A DNA stretch of 64,000 bases. It comes from Marchantia polymorpha subsp. ruderalis (taxonomy: Eukaryota; Streptophyta; Marchantiopsida; Marchantiales; Marchantiaceae). This document shows, one piece after another, positions 11,593-23,384 of this stretch. A program made the position numbers and the translations under genes. The notes beneath the pieces were generated by a model. It was not told the origin of the DNA and made no database searches. It saw only the letters and a program-made list of their open reading frames with translations. How positions within the stretch are numbered: the first letter of the stretch is position 1; every line of letters begins with the position of its first letter. The stretch spans positions 6,274,501-6,338,500 of the forward strand of contig AP031351.1 in NCBI GenBank assembly GCA_037833965.1. The letters run 5' to 3'.

Positions 11593-14500
11593 TCACTTCG
11601 ATCGATTTATGACGGTTTGAGTCAGTTCCGTTAAAGCCCGCCTGCAAAGCTGACCCCTACGCGAAGACGAGGGAGGTAAACCAGCAATAGCAAGCGCAGC
11701 TTGTTGGGCGTGGTAAGCGGCTAACTGCTTAGTTCTTGCGATACCCTGACTACTCATCACCATCTCTAGTGCCTGCATCAAGTAGATGAGCACTAAGTCA
11801 GATACTCCACGTGCATTCAATTGACAGTTCATCGCCATCCTAAGTATTTATATAACTAAGGTATCAACAGAAACCATTTATTTGATTCACTACTCCAGTT
11901 TGAGAGTTACCGCGTCAATATCTCCGGCCTTCCTGAACTTTCGATTGATTAAGTTATACAACTCAGGATGTTCCTCTAACGCGAAAAGAATAGGTGCTGT
12001 AGCTATACCCTGCAAAAAAAAGGCCACAGAATCTATAAGACTCATCATAAAACAAAAAGTAAAGTTAGTGGTACTACACCTTGAAATCGCTTGATTGGCC
12101 TCCGGGTGGTGTCAATTTGAACTTATAAGCTGAAAGGGACTAACGTCCAGGGTGGAGAGAGGAACCTGTGCGATATCATTCAATGCTGGTTTCCCGAGAC
12201 TGGATTTCGTCCCGATGAAGTCCAATGCATCATCTACTAGTTGGTATGCGATGCCCTGCGAACATGATGTTCATGAGTGAGTGATGTACATTTCCACGAA
12301 CAAGCAAGAGGGCGAAACATGAAGGAAAAAGAAGTGGATAAAAACGAGCTGGGATCGTGCAACAAACACTCCTTGCCAACATAGTGTGCTGGTTTGAAAG
12401 CAAAAGTAATTCCTAGACAATCAGTAAAGAAAACTGACAAGGTGGCGCCCGTATTCAAATGCAAGCTCAGCAACATCTCGCGATTGTTCCGCCAATATTG
12501 CAATTGACTTGCAGCTGTTGGCCATAAGAGAAGCTGTCTTGTAAAATGTTTTCTGCATGTAGTATTCCATACTGCACATGAGGCACAGGCGATGTATCTG
12601 TTAGCTGCTACTACAAACATGGACCACTTAGTTATGATTCAAATTTATTCATCATAAACAAGACTCCAATTATTTTCCAACAAAGACTATCATTGATGAT
12701 TTCGAAAGAGGTTATTCAGGCAGATAAAAAGATTTCAAATGTTTATATCCTACTAGCAAGGGGTTCGGCCGTAGTTCACCCGGGCCACGGTGTAGGGCAC
12801 CGTTGAGTATTCACATCAACCTTATAGTAAGAAGTACAACGTTGTGAAAGACAAAGTACATTACGTTTCAAACTCCCACTACGTATGGTACATGATGACT
12901 AGCATAAACCAACCTGAGAATCTCTTGAGCTTTTGACGTCAGCTGCATTAATTCACCAGTGACAAGATCGTCCAACACACTAGAAATGAGAGAACCCACC
13001 TGCAGAGTTCTTCAGCATTGGTTGTCAGCTGCATGATTGCACCAGTCACAAGATGCTCCAACACTCTAGAAAGTAAATCCACAACCTGCCAATCAGGAAT
13101 CTTTCGTATAAAAAAAAGCTCAAAACTGGGTTCACGCCACAAATAAACCATCCAAATAAAACCCACTGGAAGTTCACTTAAAGACTACGTGCCCAACTCC
13201 GCGTAGTATTAGACGACACATACGATACGCCATGTCCCAAATTTGGGGAACTTCAGCCACAACAAAAAGGACCACTAGTCACAGTGTACATAAAGTTTTC
13301 TGTCTTTCGGTTAAAAATTGGATCAAAAGATGAAAACACGAAGGTCTATGATCGATAGAAAGATAGTAATATGATCCATACACAAGGGGGAAAGAATACA
13401 TAAGGCTAGACAGGAAAAGAAGAAGGCTAAGAATCGACTAACGAAAGAAATAGATCAAGCAACGAATTTCTCAGGAGAAGATCTGACGAAGGTCTATGAT
13501 CGATAGAAAGATAGTAATATGATCCATACACAAGGGGGAAAGAATATATAAGGCTAGACAGGAAAAGAAGAAGGCTAAGAATCGACTGACAAAAGAAATA
13601 AATCAAGTAACGAATTTCTCAGGAGAAGATCCGATGACGGGACTCAATGCACATCTGATGTAGCTGACCCGCATGTGCAAACCTAGAAAATTGATCATAT
13701 ACGTTGAACATTCGATCAAACGGAAACTTTAAGTGTTTGGAAGACATACATCAGTGTTTTTTAAAGAGGCCAGGGCTACTGAAGCTCTTGCAAGAAGAAA
13801 GTCTCCAGCTAAAACTGCCAACTGCAGAACAATACGATGTTGATCAGTACACAAAAAGCCAAATTCGGGTCGAAAAATCTGATAATAGTCGTACCATATC
13901 CACTTCCATACTGCATCCCTGCTACCCTTCAAAACTGGAGTGAAATCGAACGTTCAGAACATTCATCAAGCTAAAAACCCGCTGACAGTTAAGTTCAAGA
14001 TAAAGACAGTATCTTCCAAGAAATGGACGTAATCTCTTACCTTGTTTCCCATAATAGAATTTAAGGAACCGATACCCCTCCGTGTGTCTGCGTGATCCAA
14101 TACATCATCGTGCAGAAGGCTGGCTACCTGGATCCCATGCAACTCAGATGTCAACCTTGATTTCAAAAACATAGATCTCAGCGTTTCAGATAAGGAGCTA
14201 GTTCGACACACATATTCGAAGGAAGGCCATCTGACTATCATAGTTATGTGGGTCACGGGATGTACGTGAATCATTTCTGTGATTTCGGCAATCCGCTGTT
14301 GCTTACGCCGCCGCTCATCGGCGAAATCATCATATAATTTTTGCTCACTGTAACTCAAAGCCTTGTCCGGAGAAAGGGCTGTCATTGAAGATGCCATCAA
14401 TAACAACACCTGCAAGAATTACATCATTCATAAGCCAATTCTACGGATAAAAGTGACTTTGTCAGCCTTGAGGACCCTCTTTACTATCATATACTGTATC

Positions 14501-16808
14501 TGAAGAGGCAGACTTGATAAGAAAGCTCAGGAAGTCTACCTCGTAATCCACCACCTTCTCCCCAGAATAAATATAGGTTGTGATGATAGGCCATAATATG
14601 ATTGAAATGTTTACAAGATTGAACCCTTCAATATTCCCTCCGTAAATTTTCTCAGATACTTCTAGCCAACCTGGCAAATAACGCAAACTTAAAAATAATC
14701 ACACCTCGCTTACAACACATGAAGGCAGAACATTTTGCACAAAGGTGGGATACCATTGGCCTAAAGCGCTTGCCCTCAACACCATGCTTAAAGAAGTACT
14801 CCGCTGCCTCTGCTAACTTTGGCACCTGTCCAAACAAGAAAAGTGGATCAAGCGACGGTGAGAGAAGGACAAGAGGGCGGAAACAGTTTAAGGACTATAA
14901 AAGTACGTCAAGTATGAGGCACACGACCGATGCCATTGCAGATCAGTACGTATAATTTTACTTGCTTCTGATAGCCTACATGATAGCCTACAATCGCACC
15001 ACACAGAGCAATCCTTCTCCAAACTATACAGATCAATACTTCATTCTCAGATGATATTTGGACTTAACACTAAGTACTGATCAATCGAGTTACCTCTGCC
15101 GTCACCATATCTCGAAGTCTTTGCCCTAGAAGAGTTAGCTCATCTGCAACTAGAGCAAACGGGTCCAATTTTCCCTGCAATAACTCAAGGCAAGGTAAAA
15201 CTTTTAAAAGCCAAACAACTGAGATTCGACAGAAGTTGATATGCTAACCTTCGAAACGCAAAATGTATATGAATATGAGGTAGAGGCAGTTTGAACATTC
15301 AAAGAACAACCTGATCTTGAAAGCCGATTAGGTCAACCTCAAGAGATAAATCTGGGCAAGGTGGCGGTGCAGCATGATATCCTGAGGAGCTAGTATATAT
15401 GCGCTTCAGCTGTTTCGTTTGGCCTTCATTTCTCCCGGGAGATTGTGTATTCCAAAAGTGGCACCCTAAAGAACGGCCTATGGTAACCTGTCACAACGTG
15501 CAGCGGTTGTATCAGCCTCAACGATTTTGGCAGGTACCCTCTTCCATCCACGTCTCCTGCTTCCACGTGACTAACAGGAGGCATCAAATGAATGGAAAAG
15601 ACTGAAGGTAAAATTTTAGCAATTCTTTCATAAATATTTCGAAGGAACCGCACACATCGAGCTGGACCCAGAGCCTTAAAGAGGAACATGACTATTAAAT
15701 GGGTACCTCTGGCCTGGAGAGGGGCCCAGCCGCACAGCTTGATATGAGGTTTCGCAGTGCGAAATCTCCCTCTGCAGAAAAATTTCGACTAGTTGCCTGC
15801 GGGAGCAATTATACCGCAATCCTCAAAAATCCCGACCCATCGGAGAAAAAGGTAGGAGCTTTCACAGTGGAGGACAAACAAAGAAATTGAACAATGTTGT
15901 TACCGTGTTTGAGAGGAAAGCCTGGGAAGGACGCGATTTGGGGTGAGTTGTATCTTCATCTACTAGTCTCCCTAGTCCTGCCGCAGTTCCAAGTGCATCT
16001 GCAAAAAAGAGAAAAAAAGAAAATAGAAGGTTCATTATGAAACAAAATAGAACGTAAACCATGAATTCCATAATTCGCAGTTCAAAGCATGAAGTCACAT
16101 GATAATCGAGATCCACGGACAAAATATTTCCACGACGTTCGCTGATTTCACTGGCTAAGAATCCACATTGATATCCACAAGACTTCGAAATCTACAACCA
16201 GTAAATTGAACAGGAAGAAAGAAAAATTCTAAAGTGCTTTATTCGTTAAATTTTGGTGTTACATACCAAGGCAAGGGAGGGATACAGAGCAAGAGTGCTG
16301 ACAATCTCCAATTTCAACAACCCAGATTATTTTCCCAGCCTCAGCATAAGCCCTGATTCGAGATACCGCAAACAAGGGTTTACGATAAACAAGGGGGCCC
16401 TAAATATTATTGAGATTTCAAACTGATCTACATTTCCTAACTGAAGATCGTAACTTGGTACGTTCAGATGGCAGAACCTTGCAAGATATGTATGCATGAA
16501 GTAGTTAGACTCCCGTAGTCATCTTTTTTGATTGCAGATTCTGGTCCACTTGACACAACGAATTCGCGAAACTGAAGAGAGTTCACGAAAGAGCAAAACC
16601 CACCTCCGCCTTCGACGCTGTCTGAAGGCAACAGCGCTTTGGACCAGCTCTCTCGCTGATTCCAGCTGTTTGAAGGAGAATCCGCAGCAGGGATGGAAGA
16701 AGACGATGTGGAGGAATTCGGAAGTGAATCGAAAATTGAGCAGCGTCCGGCGCTACGCACTAAAGTGGGCAAAGATCGTGCACAGCTACGTCTACAGGTC
16801 ATCGCCAT
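11593..16808 (-). CDS. SPS: Long-chain trans-polyprenyl diphosphate synthase (solanesyl type)
   Basis: Condenses isopentenyl diphosphate onto allylic diphosphates to make the prenyl tail of ubiquinone or plastoquinone. Exons, 5' to 3': 16604-16808, 15904-15998, 15094-15174, 14754-14825, 14266-14409, 14041-14127, 13750-13821, then 13000-13085 or 12914-12999 (alternatives), 12439-12571, 12166-12255, 11911-12009, 11593-11772. All are GT-AG with matching phases and total 1344 nt, 447 residues. The first Asp-rich motif DDVLD is near residues 206-210, in ASLLHDDVLDHADTRRG; the second, DDALD, is near 333-337. GVEGKRFRP and YYMQKTFYKTASLMANSCK are further family signatures. The serine/arginine-rich N-terminus with MAMTCRRSC suggests an organellar transit peptide, mitochondrial or plastid. 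Product chain length cannot be read from sequence; solanesyl-type is inferred from similarity to plant SPS. Confidence 0.92.
12914..12999 (-). other. Alternative exon 8B of the polyprenyl synthase
   Basis: 86 nt, same phase as exon 8A. It encodes VGSLISSVLDDLVTGELMQL and continues to an IL end, 15 of 28 residues identical to 8A. Its acceptor CTCTGCAG is the end of 8A and its donor is CTCAG|GTTGGT. It keeps the conserved Glu of the TGE motif that 8A replaces with Ala. Confidence 0.75.
13000..13085 (-). other. Alternative exon 8A of the polyprenyl synthase
   Basis: 86 nt, bounded by an acceptor after a T-rich tract (TTGGCAG at 13086-13092) and a CAG|GTGGGT donor. It encodes VVDLLSRVLEHLVTGAIMQL and continues to an LC end. 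It starts in phase 0 and ends two bases into a codon. It abuts exon 8B with no intervening base. Confidence 0.8.
13339..13634. repeat. 148-bp tandem duplication in the intron before exon 8
   Basis: Copy 1 is 13339-13486 and copy 2 is 13487-13634. Both begin CGAAGGTCTATGATCG and end near AGGAGAAGATC, with only a few substitutions, so the duplication is young. It lies in the intron between exon 7 (13750-13821) and the alternative exon pair. Confidence 0.95.
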
Positions 16809-18561
16809 TTCGACTCACAAGACTTGCGCGTCGAACCGATCTGCTCGAGTGGGCTTTTCCCCCCTGCACTTCCCAACTCCCTCAAAGCTCTTCCTCCGGC
16901 CTACAACTATAATAACAGGCCGATTGCTGCATGAAAGACAGACCGACTATGCCAAATGGCTCTCGATGATGCTCTTCCAACACCCTCGTTCCCAGCCTCC
17001 ACCTTCCGGACCCAGACCCAGACCCATTCGCTGGCTCGCTCGTTGACGCAGAGACCAAGTCGTGGCCTTTTCCCTGGCTTCTTGCTGAGCCAGTGCTGTC
17101 ATGCCACCACCATCAGCATAACCTCAACCCGCCGCCAAGGACGACGGCTACACTGCCTTCACTGCCTCTCCCTCTGCTAAACTGGGACCCGTGAAATCGG
17201 TTTCCGCAGCTTTGCTTACTTGTCCATGTCAGCCGCCTCCTTCTGCATTCGTTCATTCCCCACGCTCGTCGTTTCTACGCCACTGACCGCATGCACCTCG
17301 CCACTCGAATCTAGTACGCTCGATTGAGAATCTGGGATTCCGCCCTAGCGCACTTTGTGAGGCTTGCGTTAAAGACTTGCGGTTGGTCTGTCGAACTCTG
17401 AGCTACTCTAAATCGTGGACACTTCAGCAATGTCAATCGATCGAAACAGTCTCGAAACATTTGTGCTTACGGCAGCTTCACCAGCGTGCTCAAGTTGCTC
17501 AGATTGTGGAGTGACCTTATCTTCGATCTTGACGAATAATCTTGTTATCGACGTCTACAGCTGCAGTTAAGTTATTCCGTTCTGCGTGGGGTTTACGTAC
17601 ACAAATGCCAAGTTTCCTCGTTGCTTGACTTGCAGCTTCACAGACCATTCTTGTTAGATACCTTCCGCCTCCGACAGGGCAGAATTTGATGAACTACAGC
17701 TGATTACAAAAATCACGTCTGGTTCTATATCCTTCGTCCCCAAAGCAAGATATACTGTGCGGTGTGAAACACGGCCGTGGATAATAATCAGGTTGTTCAT
17801 GAAAATGGCCTCGCTCGCTAAGTGAGCCTCGTTAGGAGCATTTCATGTCAGAACCTGGTGTGTAAGTCTTTCGTATTAATTATAATTCCCACTGTTTCGA
17901 CCTTATTCTTGGAGCAATATAACTTTCAACGTCACGGCTGGCCGATCCTTAACTTCCAAATGCGTACACACCCTCTAAGCTCGTACATGGGGGTAAATAA
18001 CATGATATGATAAGCTTCCATTTATGTACAGGTCAGTAAGGTACAGTCCAAGAAGCTTTCAACACGCTGGCCAGTCCAAGTTCCTCCACCATAATGGATT
18101 GCTTTCAAAAATACACATCCATAATCGTAAAGGCCGGGCCATGATACAAGTTTCCACGACCTTTGTACCACACAGAACTTTAGACACAGTGCATCCATCT
18201 CACACGAATGGACGGACAGCTAATTGCATCAAGGACCTAAAAAATATCACGGATATATCAGAGATAAAGAATGAGACTACAGCATGAGGCTCGAACACCA
18301 GCACCTAACTCAAGCTCAAGGCTCAAGAAGGTTGGACTTGGAGCATTCTTGGTTCAAGGCTCCTTTCAATTTTGAAGTTGAAGATTTAGATGGACTTGTA
18401 CCTAATCGATCTGGCCTTCCTCACCCACCCAAAAGGGGTCTCTGATTAATGATCTCGATGATCTGTGCTTGCTCGGCAGAACTAGAAGTTCAGGCCAGGG
18501 GACATGAATTTTTAAGGACAATGTTCCTCGGTGCTTTCCTTGTGGTATAATCAAGTGGGTT
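16809..18561. other. Intergenic region between two minus-strand genes
   Basis: The left part (16809 to about 17400) is GC-richer and should hold the promoter and 5' UTR of the synthase gene. The right part leads to the 3' end of the next gene. Open frames here, up to 126 codons, overlap each other and lack family features. Confidence 0.45.
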
Positions 18562-21330
18562 TCACCCTGACGAGAACCCGGAGACGAGATTGTTCATCAA
18601 TCGCTCCTTCTGTTTAAATGTCAATCCTGGGTTGTTCTGCAGAGAACAAATCGTTCGTGTTACAAATCGGCACAGCAAGCATCCAAAAAAAGTTCAGACA
18701 AAATAAATTCTCCTTACTACCTTCTACGACTGACTGTTGAGTGATCAGAGAACAATACACATCGAGCATAAAAAAACTAGCAACTTCCCCTAAATTCGAA
18801 GTATTAGAATTTTACTAAAGACACAATATTGAGACCAGAAAATGTAAGTTGGCTACCGTATTGAGCGAGAGAAAAAAATTCTCGTCAACCCATTCACCCC
18901 ATGAGATCACAAAACCATCCGTATGCCTCCCTCTAAACAAGGGGAGAGCCCAAAACAAACCTGTAAGGTGATAAGGGCGCGCTGCGTGAAAGCTGATACT
19001 TCAGGAGGTACACTTGTTGGCAGCTTATTACTAATCGCTTCCATCTTCTGAATCTGCTGTCGAGCAGTCATACGACCACGACCAGCATATGCCTCCACCA
19101 ACTTCTCCAATTGTGGTGCGTGAGCTAAGGATGCTTGTACAGCTTCCTGCACAGCAAATGAGACCAAAGTCGACGTTATTTTTTATAGTGACATTAGATG
19201 AACAGATAGGACAAAACACTGTAAAATTGACGCTGAAACTGTAACATTGTAGCTGCGCTGCGTCGAGTATCTGCGCAGGTTAGAAGTCCAATTGAGCCAC
19301 TGTGCCAATCTGTGCTCGATGATGAAGGGCTTTCCGATTCTCATTGAGAAAATTACCTCCGACAGAAACCCTTCTTGCCCTTATTCGTTACACTTATTCG
19401 ATTGGTGCAGACGTTGGGTTTCTGTCTTTTGTGCATCTTAAGGATTACAAGTTGAAATACTAGACGGACCATCGAAGGAAGAATCAAATGCCAAGAAACA
19501 ATCCACTGCTCAAGCATAACTCCTGGAGAAGCAAACACACCTGCCACTTTTGCTCCTCAGATAATTCGGCATCCTTCCGTAAAAACATAGGTTTCAACTT
19601 CTGTAAATATTCTTCCAGTGAAAGAACAGGTGGTTCATCGATGTCCGGGTTTCTGCCGAAGTCTTCCATTGCATATTCCGGTTCAAATTGTACCTGAACG
19701 GATACAACAGGCATCTCATTATGAGGGGGTGTTTTTTCTTCATCCATGGCTGAAGTTGTGTCAAACAATAACTTGAGAGCAAAATCTTAGAGGAGCATCA
19801 CTTTGAAAATTCCTGTCCACAAACGATCATATGCGTAAACGACGAATAAAGCATGAAAGCTGTGGCACTCGAACCGAACCAAACGTTCAGGGGAACTGTA
19901 TAAAGAGAAAACAACGAAGACAAACCAAAACAATCTGTTGACTCGCAACAGCAACGAAAAACCTGTCCAAGAGAAACATAACTGTGGAAGAGATTCCTCA
20001 CCAGGAACAGCCTATGGAGGTTTTCTTTGAAAGTGCTCTCATTATCAAGTCGCAACAATTCTGCTTCCTGCTCAGGTGTAAGTTGTTCCTCCACAGAAGG
20101 CTCTGACAGAGATAATTCATCAGCAGATCTGGGCCCTCGTCTGGGACCGGGTCTTTTAGGCCTTTCTCTTTCCTTCCTAGTTCTCTGGGTTTGTGATGGT
20201 GCTTGTCCTGGTTCTCGTTTAAACCTGTCTGCAAATATTTCAGTGGCATCTGCAAACTTCTCCATACCTGCTTTCCTCCTCCTCTCTCCTTCTGCCGCCA
20301 CATTCTTCTCAATTCCTTCTTCCAAAATTGCAATCGCTCGAGCTCTGGCCTCTTCAGTAGATAGTTGTAGTCTCTGTGCTCTAGAGGATTTTTGTTGGCC
20401 CCTTCCTGCTTCCCTGCTGACCCGACCAACCTGCTGTGACTCCTCCATTTCAGCACCAATAATGGATGGAGCAGCTTCCTCAACATGTCCACGGCCCCTC
20501 CCGGCTGAAGGCAAAGAAATCTGAGGTGCGAAAAAAATTCTTGGTGCAGATGGAGGAGTTGCCTCGACCTTGGCAGGAGAAGCTCTCAATTCACTGTCGT
20601 CCTCTGCGAAGCTAGCAATGTCAGATGAAACCCTCTCAGGTTCGCTCGAGTTCCCGAGGGGTGAGCTAAAAATTCTTCGGAAAATTGGAGGAGTTGCCTC
20701 GACCTGGGCAGGTGAGGCTCTCACTTCGCTCTCCTCCTCATAGCTAGGAATCTCAGATGAGACCTTCTCGGAATCGATTGAGCTCCCGAGAGGAGATTGT
20801 GGGAGGCCTCTGCCTGCAGCTCCCAGCGCAGGAATTGGAACAATCCTCCCTCTTCCTCCACTCTGCTGAGGAACGACGTTGATTCCTCTCCCTCTTCCGA
20901 TTCCAGGAAACGCATCCGATTGTGCGGAGAATGGGATTGATCTTCCTCCGACTGGATCCTCAGAGGCAGAACCTATCCCAATCCCTCTACCTCGGCCAGC
21001 AGGTCCACCATCCGCTGCCCTATTCTGCACATCCATCAAACTGATCCGTCTCTGCACCGCATCTCTCCATTCAACCCCATCATCCCCAACCTCCCCGGCT
21101 TGCTGCTGATTGCCGTCAATCCCCTGGCCTCTGCCGACACCGCTCGCAACATCTTTCTCCTCGCTCTCGGGCACAGCAGCCCCGATCGGCCCTCGGGGCA
21201 CACCAATTCCTGCTCCTCTGCCCCGTCCACCGGGACCAGAGAAGGAATTTCTCAAGAAGCATCTCTGAGCCAAATTTCCTCCACTTCTTGCCACAGCTGC
21301 CAGAGCCCGGGGATTCCCAACCCGCCTCAT
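18562..21330 (-). CDS. RGRG-repeat protein with conserved helical C-terminal domain
   Basis: Exons 5' to 3': 20002-21330, 19541-19771, 18961-19146, 18562-18636. All splice sites are GT-AG, all introns are phase 0, and the total is 1821 nt, 606 residues. The N-terminus (MRRVGNPRALAAVARSGG) is basic and alanine-rich, suggesting a mitochondrial presequence. Residues about 30-290 carry several RGRG motifs in glycine-rich context and a 45-residue tandem repeat. A charged, arginine-rich middle is followed by a folded-looking C-terminus containing EPEYAMEDFGRNPDIDEPP, EEYLQKLKPMF, GRGRMTARQQIQKMEAI and a last exon starting NNPGLTFKQKERLMNN. I recall plant proteins of unknown role with the same C-terminal pattern but cannot name the family with confidence. 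A mitochondrial ribosome or RNA role would be a guess. Gene structure is well supported. Confidence 0.8.
20560..20830 (-). repeat. Intragenic 135-bp (45-residue) tandem repeat
   Basis: Two adjacent coding units share the pattern SPLG-x-S-S, an E-K/R-VSS-x-I segment and RASPA-x-VEATPP. The phrase coding for VEATPP recurs at a spacing of 135 bp (the base string GCCTCGACC near 20561 and 20696). The frame is kept. Confidence 0.85.
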
Positions 21331-21537
21331 CGAGTTCTCGATCCGCTCCAGACCCTGTCCACTCCCGACCCTGTCACCTCACTCGTCCATCGACAATCTG
21401 TAGTGCACGAATCCTCTTTCCCCAGGCTCCTGCTCCCGCACCCGTTCAGCTTCAACCTCGTTCAGCTCCTCCTCATGATCGTCGTGCAACATTCATCCAA
21501 ACTTCGTCCTACTGTCACTGTCACTGGACACAATTGG

Positions 21538-21550
21538 TTAAACCCTAAAC
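21538..21550. promoter_or_regulatory. Telo-box upstream of the RGRG gene
   Basis: TTAAACCCTAAAC contains the plant telo-box AAACCCTAA core, about 210 bp upstream of the start codon at 21330. Telo-boxes are known from promoters of plant translation-related genes. Confidence 0.55.
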
Positions 21551-22728
21551 CATTTAGCTTCGGCAATTTGCAGTTTAGCACTTCTCTCCGAGGCGGGTGG
21601 TGGTAATCGATATCATTATCAACGCTTTTGAGCTAATCAGAGAGCGGAAATATGGGACGAAAATGTTATCAGAGTCAGCAGCAGCGCATTAGATTATCAA
21701 CGTTGTTATTATTATCCAGTAAAATGAATGATCTCTTACCCATATTTTAGTATTTCATCGAATTTTTCTGCTCATAGCATGATGCGCTGCTTCAATTGCT
21801 TGATATGAATTAAGGTCAGCTTCACAACTTTTAGTGCCATATTTATCTATAGACGTAGTTAGTAGATGTGTTAATGAGGAATCAAATTGAGAGCTCATTT
21901 ACTTGAGTTGAACTGCTACCAAAGAGTCAGAAAAGAAGATATGATAATGACAATCTAGTTTCACTACAAGAAACATTCATTACTTGTTACCATTGTAATG
22001 TTGGAAATACTAGTTTCCCAAAATTCATGAATTAACTTCGATTCCGCATATCTACAAGGTTGCAACCAGGTGAAACTTCATGTCTGTCTTGATACATGTA
22101 TTTACATTAATGATTTCATGATGTCATTCGTCCGTGATAAAAGATTCATTCAAACATAATTTCTAAAATCAGGAATACATGTCTTGTTTAATCTATGTCA
22201 AATTAAAACTTTGCACATCATATCAATGATATACATATATAAATGAGATTTTGTTCATAAATTGTCAAAATATATACTTCTAGTAATGATTTAATGTTCA
22301 TTCATCTTGTCAACTGTTGTTTGATATCATTTGACTTTTTTACATTGTTATTACTCTTCTAATTAAATAACCTCATTTACAATTTAATGGTTGAAAAGAC
22401 TAGATGTAATATTAGTTCATATGTATCATTGTATTTGTCCAAGTATCAATTAAATCTATTGACAACATTAAAGATGTGATGTTCGCCATGTGGCAGGAAA
22501 GTAGAAATTTTGTGCTTCATATATGTGATAATCAACTTTGAAACTCTTAGAATGATTGTCTTGTATTATGATTATGACTTCAATAATTACAAACTCCACT
22601 CTTTTCTGTATTTATATCAAGAATTTAAATTATCATTTTTTTTTTACATAATACGATATTTTTTTATAGAAAAAGAAGGTTAGAAATTGTGTTCTGTGAC
22701 ACTTGAGTGAAAAATTAAAATTTGGCGC

Positions 22729-22735
<7 letters not shown>

Positions 22736-22764
<29 letters not shown>
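22736..22764. repeat. (TA)n microsatellite
   Basis: An uninterrupted TA run of about 29 bp. Confidence 0.95.
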
Positions 22765-22767
<3 letters not shown>

Positions 22768-23361
22768 GATATTGAAGATAAAATTTAACAGTCATTTTTA
22801 AATACAAAACTGTGTTGTGGATTGAAAGTATGCAGAACATTTTCATAAACACATTTGATTAGGACTAGCTCTATCAAAAGCCTCATTATTAGATAAAACA
22901 ATATAGTGCAGGATGAATTTTATATTTCTTATGAGCAACTCATATACTTCTTTTTTATCATCACTTTCATAACATCTATACGATGATTTTACAAACTATA
23001 TGATTTTTAATTGTAATGCGCCAAAATATTGTTAAAAATATAATTTGAATAATTATCAATCTTTCTCAATTTTTTATTTTCTTAAAACCATGTCTCAGAG
23101 TTTGTTACAGGTTTTAAAGTAGGAAAGATCATGAAAAAAAGATTTGAACTGGAAAAAAGCTAAAACTTCCAACTGATTAACCTATATATATTTTCGTAAG
23201 ATGTAACATTGTCAATGACAAAAACATTGATATGAAATGAGTGTTAGTATGACATGTGTTATACTCGTCACTACGTTACATCGAATGATTTACTAGCAAT
23301 AATGAAAATCGAAAACTGATTTCAGGCAAGAGAATTTTTATAAATTACAAATAAAAGTTAC

Positions 23362-23384
23362 ATATATATATATATATATATATA
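23362..23384. repeat. (TA)n microsatellite
   Basis: An uninterrupted TA run of about 23 bp. Confidence 0.95.

Noticed and set aside
12948..13166. Frame running through both alternative synthase exons
   Set aside because: Read-through of exon 8A into 8B is out of frame for 8B and ends in a stop; the family sequence continues only if one exon is spliced.
13339..13634. Possible CRISPR-like array
   Set aside because: Only two long tandem copies with no spacers, inside an intron of a plant nuclear gene.
20027..20524. 165-codon plus-strand frame
   Set aside because: Antisense shadow of the RGRG gene exon; its length is explained by the Ser/Glu/Arg codon composition of the real strand.
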